DNA of 64,000 nt from Lysobacteraceae bacterium (GTDB lineage Bacteria > Pseudomonadota > Gammaproteobacteria > Xanthomonadales > Rhodanobacteraceae): the NCBI GenBank assembly GCA_004143945.1, contig SEHB01000003.1:1-64000 (forward strand), in the 5' to 3' direction. How positions within the stretch are numbered: position 1 is the stretch's first letter; every line of letters begins with the position of its first letter. Positions 10,001 through 18,741 of the stretch are shown one piece after another. The position numbers and the translations under genes were made by a program. Below the pieces are notes generated by a model, which was not told the DNA's origin, ran no database searches, and saw only the letters and a program-made list of their open reading frames with translations.

Positions 10001-10551
10001 TGCGCGTCCATCCGACGCCGCTGGCCGGGCTCGCCGTGATCGAAACCGATCCCTTCGCGGACGACAGGGGTCGCTTCGAACGAGTGTTCTGCGAGCGCGA
10101 GCTGGCCGCGCTCGATCCCGCCATGCACGTGGCGCAGGTGAACCTGTCGACGACGTTCGAAGCGGGGACGATCCGCGGCATGCATTTCCAGCGCGCGCCG
10201 GCCGCGGAGGGCAAGCTCATCCGCTGCCTCAGGGGCCGCGTGTACGACGTGGCGGTGGACGTGCGCGCCGGTTCGCCCACGTTCCTGAAGTGGCACGCGC
10301 TCGAGCTCGACGCCGATGCGCCGTTGCAGGTGTTCCTGCCCGCGGGCTTCGCGCACGGTTTCCAGGCGCTCACGCCCGACGTGCAGCTGCTGTACCTGCA
10401 CACGCAACGCTGGAACCCCGGGCTCGAGGCGACCCTGCGCCACGACGACCCTGCCCTCGCGATTCGCTGGCCGCTGCCGGTCGGTACGGTGTCGCGCAAG
10501 GACCGCAAGGCCGGACTGATCGACGCGGGTTTCGAAGGCGTGCCTCCGTGA
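9997..10551 (+). CDS. dTDP-4-dehydrorhamnose 3,5-epimerase-like (RmlC) protein
   Basis: 184-aa cupin of the RmlC family. It has the RGMHFQ motif with the catalytic histidine, KLIRCLRGRVYDVAVDVR, FLPAGFAHGFQAL, and the closing IRWPLP. In this CDP-sugar context it probably epimerises C3 and/or C5 of CDP-4-keto-6-deoxyglucose rather than a dTDP sugar. The two adjacent ATGs (9997 and 10000) overlap the rfbG stop codon. RmlC-like genes between rfbG and a C-methyltransferase are a familiar arrangement in other bacteria; the specific reaction here is inferred from position. Confidence 0.85.
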   Translation: MMRVHPTPLAGLAVIETDPFADDRGRFERVFCERELAALDPAMHVAQVNLSTTFEAGTIRGMHFQRAPAAEGKLIRCLRGRVYDVAVDVRAGSPTFLKWHALELDADAPLQVFLPAGFAHGFQALTPDVQLLYLHTQRWNPGLEATLRHDDPALAIRWPLPVGTVSRKDRKAGLIDAGFEGVPP

Positions 10552-11786
10552 AGTGCCGATGCTGCGCCACGCGCCTGGACGAGCCCGGCCTCGACAACGT
10601 GTTCCTGGACCTCGGCACGGCGCCGCCCTCGAACGCGTTCCTGCTGCCGGCCGCATTGTCGGCACCGGAGCTGCATTTTCCGCTCAAGTTGCTGACCTGC
10701 CCGCAATGCCTGCTCGTGCAGGTGGATGAAGTGCAGGCACACACGCAACTGTTCGCGCCCGACTACGCGTACTTCTCGTCGTACTCGCGCTCGTGGCTCG
10801 TGCACGCCGAACGCTACGTCGATGAAGCCCGCGAGAGGCTCGCGCTCGACCAGCGCAGCCTCGTCGTCGAAATCGCGTCGAACGACGGTTACCTGCTGCA
10901 GTACGTCGCGGCGCGCGGCATCCCCTGCGTCGGGATCGAGCCGACCGCGGGAACCGCCGCCGTCGCGCGTTCGCGCGGCATCGAGACCCTCGTCGAATTC
11001 TTCGGTATCGGCAGTGCACGCCGGTTCGTCGCGCAGCGTCGGCGCGCCGACCTCGTCGTCGCGAACAACGTGCTCGCGCACGTGCCCGACCTCGACGACT
11101 TCGTCGCGGGCATCGCGGAGTTGCTCGAGCCGCAGGGCGTGGCGACATTCGAATTCCCGCACCTGCAGCGCCTCGTCGCGCAGCGCCAGTTCGACACCGT
11201 CTACCACGAGCACTTCTCGTATTTTTCGCTGCACGTGGTGCGCCGCGTGCTGGCGCGCCACGGTTTGCGCGCCTGGGACGTGCAGGTCCTGCCGACGCAC
11301 GGCGGATCGCTCAGGGTATGGGCCGCGCGCGACGCGAGCCGCCATCCGGAAACGGCGTCCGTGCATGCGGTGCTCGCGGGCGAAGCGGACGCCGGCATGC
11401 TCGCGATGGACTACTACCGCGGGTTCCAGCGCGAGGCCGATGCGGTGAAGAACGGACTGCTCGAGTTCCTGCTGCAGGCGCGTCGCGAAGGACGCACGGT
11501 CTGCGGCTACGGGGCCGCGGCGAAGGGCAATACCCTGCTCAACTATGCCGGGGTCCGCCCGGACCTGCTCGCGTTCGTCGCCGAGGCGTCCCCGCACAAG
11601 CAGGGGCGCCACCTGCCGGGGTCTCGCATCCCGGTGGTCGCCGAAGCGCATCTGCGTTCGCGACGCCCCGACTACGTGCTGATCCTGCCGTGGAACCTGC
11701 AGGATGAGATTTCGGCGCAACTCGCCTACATTCGCGACTGGGGCGGGCGATTCGTCGTCGCCGTTCCGGAACTGGCGATCTCATGA
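10548..11786 (+). CDS. NDP-sugar C-methyltransferase
   Basis: 412-aa SAM-dependent enzyme with the three-part layout of TylC3-type deoxysugar C-methyltransferases. An N-terminal zinc ribbon has Cys3, Cys5/6 and CPQC (51-54). The Rossmann domain has VVEIASNDGYLLQ (about residues 105-117) and GIEPT. The C-terminal domain carries YHEHFSYFSLHVV, VLPTHGGSLRVW and YGAAAKGNTLL. These enzymes add a methyl group to a carbon next to the ketone of a 4-keto-6-deoxy sugar, commonly C3, giving a branched sugar. The GTG start overlaps the epimerase gene stop and the 3' end overlaps the aminotransferase start, so it is part of one translationally coupled unit. Confidence 0.85.
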   Translation: MKCRCCATRLDEPGLDNVFLDLGTAPPSNAFLLPAALSAPELHFPLKLLTCPQCLLVQVDEVQAHTQLFAPDYAYFSSYSRSWLVHAERYVDEARERLALDQRSLVVEIASNDGYLLQYVAARGIPCVGIEPTAGTAAVARSRGIETLVEFFGIGSARRFVAQRRRADLVVANNVLAHVPDLDDFVAGIAELLEPQGVATFEFPHLQRLVAQRQFDTVYHEHFSYFSLHVVRRVLARHGLRAWDVQVLPTHGGSLRVWAARDASRHPETASVHAVLAGEADAGMLAMDYYRGFQREADAVKNGLLEFLLQARREGRTVCGYGAAAKGNTLLNYAGVRPDLLAFVAEASPHKQGRHLPGSRIPVVAEAHLRSRRPDYVLILPWNLQDEISAQLAYIRDWGGRFVVAVPELAIS

Positions 11787-12904
11787 ACGCAATCGCGTCC
11801 CGCATCCACTATTCCAAGCCCTCGATCACGCAGCTGGAGAGCGGCTACGCGACCGATGCCGCCGCGAATGGGTGGGGCGAACACTGCTACGACTACATCC
11901 GGCGGTTCGAGCAGCAGTTTCGCCGCTACCTCGGCGTGGAGCACGCGATCGCCACGTCGAGCGCCACCGGCGCGTTGCACCTCGGCATGGCCGCGCTCGA
12001 CATCGGCGCGGGCGACGAGGTGATCCTCGGCGACATCAACTGGATCGCGACGGCGGCGCCGATCCGCCACCTCGGCGCGACGCCGGTGCTGGTCGACGTG
12101 CGCGAGGACAGCTGGTGCCTGGACCCGATCGCGGTAGCGGCGGCGATCACGCCGCGCACGAAGGCGATCGTCGCCACGCACGTGTACGGAAACCTCTGCG
12201 ACATGGACGCGTTGGGCGCGATCGCGCGGCGACATGGCCTGCACCTGGTCGAGGACGCGGCCGAGGCCGTCGGCTCGACCTGGAACGGCAGCAGGGCCGG
12301 ATCCCTCGGCACGTTCGGGGCGTTCTCCTTCCACGGGACGAAGACGGTCACGACGGGCGAAGGCGGGATGTTCGTCACGCGCGACGCGGCGCTGCACGAG
12401 CGCGTGCTGACCCTCTCCAACCATGGTCGCGCACGCGGCGAGCAGCGCCAGTTCTGGCCCGAACGCATCGGCTACAAGTACAAGATGTCGAACGTCCAGG
12501 CGGCGATCGGGTGCGCCCAGCTCGAGCGCGTGGAGGAACTGGTCGCCGCGAAACGCGCGATCTTCTTCCGCTATCGCGACCTGCTGGAGGGATTGCCGCT
12601 CGCGATGAATCCGGAACCCGCGGGTTCGACCAATGCGTTCTGGATGCCGACGATCGTGGTCGACGCCGATGTCGCCTTCGATCGCGACGCGCTGCTGGCC
12701 GCGTTCAAGGCCGACAACATCGACGGCCGCGTGTTCTTCTGGCCTTTGTCGTCGCTGCCGCCGTTCGAAGGCCACCCGCGTCCGCGCGTGAGCCATTCGG
12801 TCTCCGGCCGCGCGCTCAATCTCCCGAGCTACCACGACATGACGGGCGCGGACATCGAGCGTGTCGCATCGCACGTGGTCGCGGCGCTCGGCGGACGTCG
12901 ATGA
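11783..12904 (+). CDS. DegT/DnrJ/EryC1-type sugar aminotransferase
   Basis: 373-aa PLP enzyme. The predicted cofactor lysine is Lys187 in FSFHGTKTVTTGEGG, so it is an aminotransferase and not the RfbH-type 3-dehydrase, where this lysine is a histidine. Other family marks are ATSSATGALHLGMAAL, LVEDAAEA, and YKYKMSNVQAAIGCAQL. The sequence looks close to perosamine (4-amino-4,6-dideoxy) synthases, which aminate C4 of a 4-keto sugar with glutamate. Here the likely substrate is the methylated CDP-4-keto-6-deoxyhexose. The ATG overlaps the upstream stop by 4 nt and the next ATG overlaps its own stop. Confidence 0.87.
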   Translation: MNAIASRIHYSKPSITQLESGYATDAAANGWGEHCYDYIRRFEQQFRRYLGVEHAIATSSATGALHLGMAALDIGAGDEVILGDINWIATAAPIRHLGATPVLVDVREDSWCLDPIAVAAAITPRTKAIVATHVYGNLCDMDALGAIARRHGLHLVEDAAEAVGSTWNGSRAGSLGTFGAFSFHGTKTVTTGEGGMFVTRDAALHERVLTLSNHGRARGEQRQFWPERIGYKYKMSNVQAAIGCAQLERVEELVAAKRAIFFRYRDLLEGLPLAMNPEPAGSTNAFWMPTIVVDADVAFDRDALLAAFKADNIDGRVFFWPLSSLPPFEGHPRPRVSHSVSGRALNLPSYHDMTGADIERVASHVVAALGGRR

Positions 12905-13554
12905 CGCGCGTCGTCGTCTGGGGCGCGACCGGGCACGCCGCCGTCGTGCGCGAAGCGCTCGGTGGCACGGCGACCCTGCTCGCCCTGTTCGACAACCGCG
13001 ACATCCCCTCGCCGTTCGACGGCGTCGCGATCCACCTCGGCGAGGCGGGTTTCGACGACTGGGAACGTGGATACCGGGGCGAGCGACCCGTGCATGGCTG
13101 CGTGGCGATCGGCGGAGCCGGCGGACGCGACCGGCTCGCACGCATGCATTGGCTCCACCTACGCGGTTACCCGCCCCTGGCCGTCCTGCATCCACGCGCG
13201 TTCATCGCCGCCGATGCATCGCTCGGCGCGGGTTGCCAGGTGCTCGCGATGGCCGCGGTCTGCACCCGCGCCACGCTCGGCGAGGCGGTCATCGTGAACA
13301 CCGGCGCGTCGGTGGACCACGATTGCATCGTCGGCGACGGCGCCCATCTCGCGCCGGGCGCGAGGCTCGCGGGTGAGGTCGTGGTCGGCGAATGCGCGTT
13401 CATCGGCACCGGCGCCGTGGTGCTGCCGCGCATCCGGATCGGCGCCGGCGCGATCGTCGGCGCCGGTGCCGTCGTCACACGCGACGTGGCCGCGGACGCC
13501 ACGGTGGCCGGCAATCCCGCCCGCCTCCTGCGCAGGAACCCGTCCCATGCATGA
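12901..13554 (+). CDS. NeuD/PglD-type sugar O/N-acyltransferase
   Basis: 217 aa. An N-terminal nucleotide-sugar-binding lobe (VVVWGATGHAAVVREAL) is followed by a left-handed beta helix of hexapeptide repeats (about residues 95-205) with NTGASVDHDC, LAPGARLAGEV and VGAGAVVTRDV. The ending VAGNPARLLRR is typical. The central histidine of VDHDC corresponds to the catalytic base in PglD. Placed directly after the aminotransferase, it would acetylate or otherwise acylate the new amino group. ATG overlaps the aminotransferase stop; its 3' end overlaps the next gene by 8 nt. Confidence 0.85.
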   Translation: MTRVVVWGATGHAAVVREALGGTATLLALFDNRDIPSPFDGVAIHLGEAGFDDWERGYRGERPVHGCVAIGGAGGRDRLARMHWLHLRGYPPLAVLHPRAFIAADASLGAGCQVLAMAAVCTRATLGEAVIVNTGASVDHDCIVGDGAHLAPGARLAGEVVVGECAFIGTGAVVLPRIRIGAGAIVGAGAVVTRDVAADATVAGNPARLLRRNPSHA

Positions 13555-14284
13555 AGACCAGGACCCCGAAGCGGCGTTCCGCGAATCGGTCGCCCGCAAC
13601 GTCGACGGACTCAAGCAGGATCCTTCGATGCGGCGGCAGTCCGACGAGTGGCTGTTGAACTCGCTTCCGCACCGCTATTCCTACAACTTTCGCTGGATGG
13701 GCAGGCCGCTCATCCAGTACCCGCAAGACATGCTCGCGATGCAGGAGATCCTGTGGGACGTGCGGCCGGACCTGATCGTCGAGACCGGGATCGCGCATGG
13801 CGGCTCGCTGGTCTACTACGCCTCGCTGTGCGAGTTGATGGGACACGGCGAGGTCGTCGGCATCGACATCGACATCCGCGCGCACAACCGAGCGGCGATC
13901 GAGGCGCATCCGATGTTCCGCCGCATCACGCTGGTGGAAGGCTCGAGCACCGCCGCGGATGTCGTGGCCCAGGTGCAGCGCATGGCGGCGGGGAAGAAGG
14001 TGCTGGTCGTGCTGGACTCGAACCATACCCATGACCACGTCCGCGACGAACTCGCCGCGTATGCGCCGCTGGTGTCGCCGGGGAGCTACTGCGTCGTGTT
14101 CGATACGGTGATCGAGGACCTGCCGCGCGGCCTGTACCCTGATCGCCCCTGGGACGTCGGCAACAATCCGAAGACGGCGGTGCGGGAATTCCTCGCCGCG
14201 CACCCGGAGTTCGTCGTCGATACCGACATCGAGGCGAAGATCCAGATCACGGTCGCGCCGGGTGGCTACCTGCGCCGCCTGTAG
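13547..14284 (+). CDS. CmcI / cephalosporin-hydroxylase family protein (SAM-fold)
   Basis: 245 aa of the CmcI-like family, which has a methyltransferase Rossmann fold. Visible motifs are LIVETGIAHGGSLVYYASL (nucleotide loop), VVGIDIDIRAHN, VLVVLDSNHTHDHVRDEL and YCVVFDTVIEDLP. Homologues in polysaccharide clusters are commonly annotated as cephalosporin hydroxylase, but are more likely sugar O-methyltransferases or related enzymes. It ends the overlapping cassette, suggesting a final tailoring step such as methylating a hydroxyl of the CDP sugar. The reaction cannot be fixed from sequence. Confidence 0.75.
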   Translation: MHEDQDPEAAFRESVARNVDGLKQDPSMRRQSDEWLLNSLPHRYSYNFRWMGRPLIQYPQDMLAMQEILWDVRPDLIVETGIAHGGSLVYYASLCELMGHGEVVGIDIDIRAHNRAAIEAHPMFRRITLVEGSSTAADVVAQVQRMAAGKKVLVVLDSNHTHDHVRDELAAYAPLVSPGSYCVVFDTVIEDLPRGLYPDRPWDVGNNPKTAVREFLAAHPEFVVDTDIEAKIQITVAPGGYLRRL

Positions 14285-14378
14285 CAGCCCACCCCGTGGG
14301 CGATGCACGCAAGACCCGGATTCCCACGCTGCAAACGGATGTCCGCGGATCGCGCACAGGGTGCGCTCCGACGGGTCG

Positions 14379-15227
14379 TCATGCATCGCGCCGATAGGTG
14401 AGCGCGGTGATCTGTTCGGAAATCAACCCGATCAGGAAGATGATGACCGCGGCGCTGAACAGCAGCAGGCTCATGTTCGTGAAGCGGTGTTGCGTCGTGT
14501 AGGTCCACGCGTAGTAGCCGAGCCCGGTCAGGAAAAACAGCGCGCTCGCGGGCAGGAACAGTTTCAGTGGCGAGTACAGCGTCGCGATCTTGAAGATGAT
14601 GAGCAGGAAGCGCAGGCCGTCGCGCAGCGGGCGGATGTGGCTCCGGCCGATGCGCCGCGCGACCGGCACGGGCTCGTATGCGACCGCATACGCGCTTCGG
14701 AAGAACGCCATCGTGCAGGTGGTCGGGTACGAGAAGCCGTTCGGCAGCAGGTGCAGGAATTCGCGGAACCTGTTCGCGCGCACCGCGCGGAAGCCCGAGG
14801 TGAGGTCCCTGACCACGCAACCCGTCATGCGGCTCGCGAGCCAGTTGTAGAGCGTGTTCGCGATTCCGCGGCTGACCCCGGCCTGGCCGGCCCAGTCGCG
14901 CGCGCCGACGACCATGTCGTAGCCTTGGTCGAGACGCTGCAGCAGGCGCGCGATCAGTGCGGGGTCATGCTGGCCATCGGCATCCATGAACACGAGCACG
15001 TCGCCGCGCGCTTCGCGCGCGCCGCGCTTGATCGCGGCACCGTTTCCCATCGAATAGGGCTGGCGCAGCGTGCGCACGCCGGCTTGCGCGCAGAGCTGCG
15101 CGGTGTCGTCGGTCGAGCCGTCGTCGACGATGATGATCTCGGCGTCGGGCTGCGCCTCGCGCAGGCGCGGCAGCAGGCCCGCCAGCGCGGCGGCTTCGTT
15201 CTTCGCGGGCAGGATGATGCTGAGCAT
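14379..15227 (-). CDS. GT2 polyprenyl-phosphate glycosyltransferase-like protein
   Basis: 282 aa, convergent with the CDP-sugar cassette. The GT2 domain resembles dolichol-phosphate mannose synthase, with SIILPAKNEAAALAGLLPRL, IIIVDDGSTDDT, FMDADGQHDP (the DxD motif) and VVGARDWAGQAG. Residues about 205-275 form two hydrophobic segments separated by a short loop. This is the layout of GtrB-type enzymes that load a sugar onto undecaprenyl phosphate for use outside the membrane. Such a donor would suit the GT-C protein at 4254-6173. It is the only - strand gene between the pilin genes and pilB. Confidence 0.8.
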   Translation of the reverse strand: MLSIILPAKNEAAALAGLLPRLREAQPDAEIIIVDDGSTDDTAQLCAQAGVRTLRQPYSMGNGAAIKRGAREARGDVLVFMDADGQHDPALIARLLQRLDQGYDMVVGARDWAGQAGVSRGIANTLYNWLASRMTGCVVRDLTSGFRAVRANRFREFLHLLPNGFSYPTTCTMAFFRSAYAVAYEPVPVARRIGRSHIRPLRDGLRFLLIIFKIATLYSPLKLFLPASALFFLTGLGYYAWTYTTQHRFTNMSLLLFSAAVIIFLIGLISEQITALTYRRDA

Positions 15228-15305
15228 GGAGTCCCCTGCGGGCGGCGATGCCGCCTCCAGGTCCCGATGATGCCCGAGGCAGCGAGGGTGGGCGAGCGCC
15301 GCCCC

Positions 15306-15397
15306 GTAGGCTGGACGACCGAAGGTCGGCCGGCCGCTTGTGCCGTTTGCGTCGCAAGCGCGAGAAGCGCCGGCCGCGCTGCGCGCGTCCAGCCTAC
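15306..15397. repeat. GTAG-type paired palindromic (REP/BIME-like) element
   Basis: Begins GTAGGCTGGACGACCGAAGG and ends in the inverted form CGCGTCCAGCCTAC. Inner arms GGTCGGCCGGCC and GCGCCGGCCGCGC can pair. GTAG at both outer ends and a head-to-head pair of hairpins are hallmarks of REP elements mobilised by RAYT (TnpA-REP) transposases. No such transposase is in the window. Lies in the 427-bp region between a GT2 gene and pilB. Confidence 0.8.
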
Positions 15398-15415
15398 GAA
15401 GCGCGCATGCCGGGC

Positions 15416-15508
15416 GTAGGCTGGACGACCGAAGGTCGGCCGGCCGCTTCTCCGGATACGGGTCTAAACCGCCAGAAGCGCCGGCCGCGCTGCGCGCGTC
15501 CGGCCTAC
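15416..15508. repeat. GTAG-type paired palindromic element, second tandem copy
   Basis: Starts 18 bp after the first copy with the same GTAGGCTGGACGACCGAAGG and ends CGCGTCCGGCCTAC, one base different in the right arm. The central linker differs from copy 1. After it, 15509-15654 is the leader of pilB; I see no clear promoter there. Confidence 0.8.
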
Positions 15509-15654
15509 GCGGGTCCGGTGGCTTTCGGCGCCTTTTGGGCTACGCGAATCGCCGTTATGTGCCGCAGGTCGCCATTCCGGCGTGGCGGGAGTTCAATCGG
15601 CACGGTATTTGGAGTAGATTCAGTTTTGGATTCGGGGGCTTACACGGCATTCCT

Positions 15655-17385
15655 ATGGCGACGCAGATGAATACCCCGCCGCTGGCCGGCTTGACGGGCA
15701 TTGCCCGGCGCCTGGTGGTCGAAGGCGTGCTCGCCGAAGCCGAAGCGCGCAAGGCGGCCGAGGACGCGGCGCGGCAGAAGATCCCGATCGGCGCCTGGAT
15801 GGTCGAGAACGGGCTCGCGTCGGGTCGGCAGGTCGCGACCGCCTCGTCGGCGGAGTTCGGCATGCCGCTGCTCGACGTGCAGGCGATGGACTTCAGCCAG
15901 CTGCCGATGAACCTGGTCCGCGAGGACCTGATCGCGAAGCACAAGGCACTGCCGCTGTTCAAGCGCGGCAACCGCTTGTTCGTCGGCATCGCCGACCCGA
16001 CCAACGTGCGCGCGCTCGAAGAGATCAAGTTCCAGTCCAACCACATCGTCGAGCCGATCCTGGTCGAAGTCGACCTGCTCGATCGCGCGATCGAGCAGGC
16101 ACAGAGCGCGGCGTCCAACGTGATCGCCGACCTCGGCGAGGATTCCGAAGGCCTCGACAGCCTCGACGTCGGCTCGGTCGACGACGACGGCGATTCGACC
16201 GGTGTCGATGCGACCGGCGGCGAGGATGCGCCGGTCGTGAAATTCGTGAACAAGGTGCTCGTCGACGCGATCAAGCGCGGCGCATCGGACATCCACTTCG
16301 AACCCTACGAATCGGCCTATCGCGTGCGCTTCCGCATGGACGGCATGCTGCGCGCGGTCGCGGCTCCGCCGGTCAAGTTGAGCCCGCGCATCTCCTCGCG
16401 CCTCAAGGTCATGAGCGGCCTCGACATCGCCGAGAAGCGCGTGCCGCAGGATGGGCGCATCAAGCTCAACCTGTCCAAGACCAAGGCGATCGACTTCCGC
16501 GTCAGCACCTGCCCGACGCTGTTCGGCGAGAAGATCGTGCTGCGCATCCTCGATGCCTCGGCCGCGAAGATGGGCATCGAGAAGCTCGGCTACGAGGACG
16601 ACCAGAAACAGCTGTTCGTCGACGCGATCGCCAAGCCCTACGGCATGGTGCTCGTCACCGGTCCAACCGGCTCGGGCAAGACCGTGTCGCTGTATACCGC
16701 GCTCAACATCCTCAATACCGAAGGCCGCAACATCTCGACGGTGGAGGATCCGGTCGAAATCCGCCTGCCCGGCGTGAACCAGGTGCAGCAGAACGTCAAG
16801 CGCGGCATGACCTTCGCTGCTGCGCTGCGCTCGTTCCTGCGCCAGGATCCGGACGTGATCATGGTCGGCGAAATCCGCGACCTCGAAACCGCCGAGATCG
16901 CGATCAAGGCGGCACAGACCGGCCACATGGTGCTGTCGACGCTGCACACCAACGACGCCGCGCAGACGATCTCGCGCCTCATGAACATGGGCATCGCGCC
17001 GTACAACATCACCTCGTCGGTGACGCTGGTCATCGCGCAGCGCCTCGCGCGACGGCTGCACGACTGCAAGAAGCCGCTGGCCCTGCCGCCGGCCGCGCTG
17101 CTCGCCGAAGGCTTCAGCCAGGCGGACATCGACGCGGGCATGCAGATCTTCGACGCAGTCGGTTGTTCCGGCTGCAACGAGGGGTATAAAGGCCGCACGG
17201 GCATCTACCAGGTCATGCCGATGACCGAGGCGATCCAGAAGATCATCCTCGAGGGCGGCAGCGCGATCGCGATCGCCGAACAGGCGCGCAAGGAAGGCAT
17301 CCGCGACCTGCGCGCATCGGCCCTGATGAAGGTCAAGCAGGGCGTCCTGAGCCTCGCCGAAATCAACCGCGTCACCAAGGACTAA
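15655..17385 (+). CDS. pilB: Type IV pilus extension ATPase
   Basis: Cytoplasmic hexameric ATPase that powers pilin polymerisation. 576 aa, the usual length. The N-terminal MshEN/T2SSE-N domain (about 10-180) is followed by the catalytic domain, with Walker A GPTGSGKT (336-343), the Asp box, Walker B DPDVIMVGEIRD, and a His box in LSTLHTNDAAQT. A cysteine cluster (LHDCKK, VGCSGCNEGY) matches the zinc site of PilB. The SASDIHFEPYE-type motif appears as GASDIHFEPYE. ATG 15655 is chosen because the family begins here; upstream in-frame sequence runs through repeat DNA. pilC follows after 3 nt. Confidence 0.96.
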   Translation: MATQMNTPPLAGLTGIARRLVVEGVLAEAEARKAAEDAARQKIPIGAWMVENGLASGRQVATASSAEFGMPLLDVQAMDFSQLPMNLVREDLIAKHKALPLFKRGNRLFVGIADPTNVRALEEIKFQSNHIVEPILVEVDLLDRAIEQAQSAASNVIADLGEDSEGLDSLDVGSVDDDGDSTGVDATGGEDAPVVKFVNKVLVDAIKRGASDIHFEPYESAYRVRFRMDGMLRAVAAPPVKLSPRISSRLKVMSGLDIAEKRVPQDGRIKLNLSKTKAIDFRVSTCPTLFGEKIVLRILDASAAKMGIEKLGYEDDQKQLFVDAIAKPYGMVLVTGPTGSGKTVSLYTALNILNTEGRNISTVEDPVEIRLPGVNQVQQNVKRGMTFAAALRSFLRQDPDVIMVGEIRDLETAEIAIKAAQTGHMVLSTLHTNDAAQTISRLMNMGIAPYNITSSVTLVIAQRLARRLHDCKKPLALPPAALLAEGFSQADIDAGMQIFDAVGCSGCNEGYKGRTGIYQVMPMTEAIQKIILEGGSAIAIAEQARKEGIRDLRASALMKVKQGVLSLAEINRVTKD

Positions 17386-17388
17386 TCC

Positions 17389-18672
17389 ATGGCCACTGCC
17401 ACTGCCGCCGCCGTGAAAGCCAAATCCGCGACCGCCCAGCGCGGTCGCGATCGCGCGAAGATCAGCGAGATGCAGACCTTCACCTGGACCGGTCTCGACA
17501 AGCGCGGGATCAGGATCAAGGGCGAAACGGTCAGCAAGAACGCAAACCTCGTCAAGGCGGACCTGCGCAAGCAGGGCATCAATCCGCAGGTCGTCAAGCC
17601 GAAGGCGAAGCCGCTGTTCGGCGCGTCCGGCAAGAAGATCACCGGCCGCGACATCGCGGTGTTCAGCCGCCAGCTCGCGACGATGATGGCCGCGGGCGTG
17701 CCGATGGTGCAGGGCTTCGAGATCGTCGCGGGCGGCCAGGCCAACCAGCGCATGAAGGACCTGCTGACCAACATCAAGACCGACATCGAAGGCGGTTCGG
17801 CGCTGCACGAGGCGCTCGGCAAGTACCCGGTGCAGTTCGACGAGCTGTTCGTGAACCTGGTCAAGGCGGGTGAATCGGCGGGCGTGCTCGACACCGTGCT
17901 CGACACGATCGCGACCTACAAGGAAAACATCGAGAACATCAAGGGCAAGATCAAGAAGGCGATGTTCTATCCCGCCGCGGTGCTCGCGGTCGCGGTGATC
18001 GTGGCCTCGATCCTGCTGATCTTCGTGATCCCGCAGTTCGAGCAGGTCTTCCAGAACTTCGGCGCCGACCTGCCCGCGTTCACGCAGATGCTGGTCGAGA
18101 TGTCGCGCTTCATGGTGTCGTACTGGTGGATGGTGCTCGGCATCTTCATCGCGGTCGTTTTCGGCATCATCTTCCTGTACAAGCGCTCGACCAAGTTCGC
18201 GCATTTCGTGGGCCGCATGATGCTGAAGATCCCGATCATCGGCGAGATCCTGCGCCAGTCCGCGATCGCGCGCTACGCGCGTACCCTCGGCGTCACGTTC
18301 AAGGCCGGCGTGCCGCTGGTCGAGGCGCTGGACTCGGTGTCCAACGCGACCGGCTCGGTGGTCTACAACGACGCGGTCAAGCGCATCCGCGAGGACGTGG
18401 CGGTCGGCCACCAGCTGCAGCTCGCGATGAAGCAGACCAACCTGTTCCCGAACATGGTCACGCAGATGGTCGCGATCGGCGAAGAGGCCGGCGCGCTGGA
18501 TGCGATGCTGTTCAAGATCGCGGAGTTCTACGAGACCGAGGTCAACAACGCGGTCGACGCGCTGTCGAGCCTGCTCGAACCCCTGATCATGGTCATCATC
18601 GGCGTGGTCGTCGGCGGCATGGTCGTCGGCATGTACCTGCCGATCTTCAAGCTCGGCGCGGTCGTCGGCTGA
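17389..18672 (+). CDS. pilC: Type IV pilus inner-membrane platform protein
   Basis: Polytopic protein of the inner membrane that links the PilB/PilT motors to pilin addition. 427 aa. It has two GspF/T2SSF domains (about residues 95-220 and 300-420), with duplicated signatures FSRQLATMMAAGVPMVQ and YARTLGVTFKAGVPLVEAL. Three hydrophobic helices lie near 188-210, 240-262 and 395-420. The N terminus has an Ala/Lys-rich extension of about 25 residues before the conserved FTWTGLDKRG; the PilC start might lie at the internal ATG before QTFTW. It begins 3 nt after pilB and is followed by a stem-loop. Confidence 0.95.
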   Translation: MATATAAAVKAKSATAQRGRDRAKISEMQTFTWTGLDKRGIRIKGETVSKNANLVKADLRKQGINPQVVKPKAKPLFGASGKKITGRDIAVFSRQLATMMAAGVPMVQGFEIVAGGQANQRMKDLLTNIKTDIEGGSALHEALGKYPVQFDELFVNLVKAGESAGVLDTVLDTIATYKENIENIKGKIKKAMFYPAAVLAVAVIVASILLIFVIPQFEQVFQNFGADLPAFTQMLVEMSRFMVSYWWMVLGIFIAVVFGIIFLYKRSTKFAHFVGRMMLKIPIIGEILRQSAIARYARTLGVTFKAGVPLVEALDSVSNATGSVVYNDAVKRIREDVAVGHQLQLAMKQTNLFPNMVTQMVAIGEEAGALDAMLFKIAEFYETEVNNAVDALSSLLEPLIMVIIGVVVGGMVVGMYLPIFKLGAVVG

Positions 18673-18691
18673 TCGGCAGGCAATCCGTCGA

Positions 18692-18723
18692 AACGCGGGC
18701 GCTTCGGCGCCCGCGTTCGTTTG
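18692..18723 (+). terminator. Stem-loop terminator after pilC
   Basis: Perfect 11-bp stem AACGCGGGCGC / GCGCCCGCGTT (18692-18702 and 18707-18717) with a UUCG tetraloop. It is followed by only a short T-run (CGTTTG), so termination may be partial and pilD may be read through. Confidence 0.65.
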
Positions 18724-18741
18724 CGGCACCCCTTCGCACCC

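Noticed and set aside
15640-18729. 1029-codon open frame on - opposite pilB and pilC
   Set aside because: Antisense shadow of two clear pilus genes, rich in His/Asp/Arg/Val and without a family signature.
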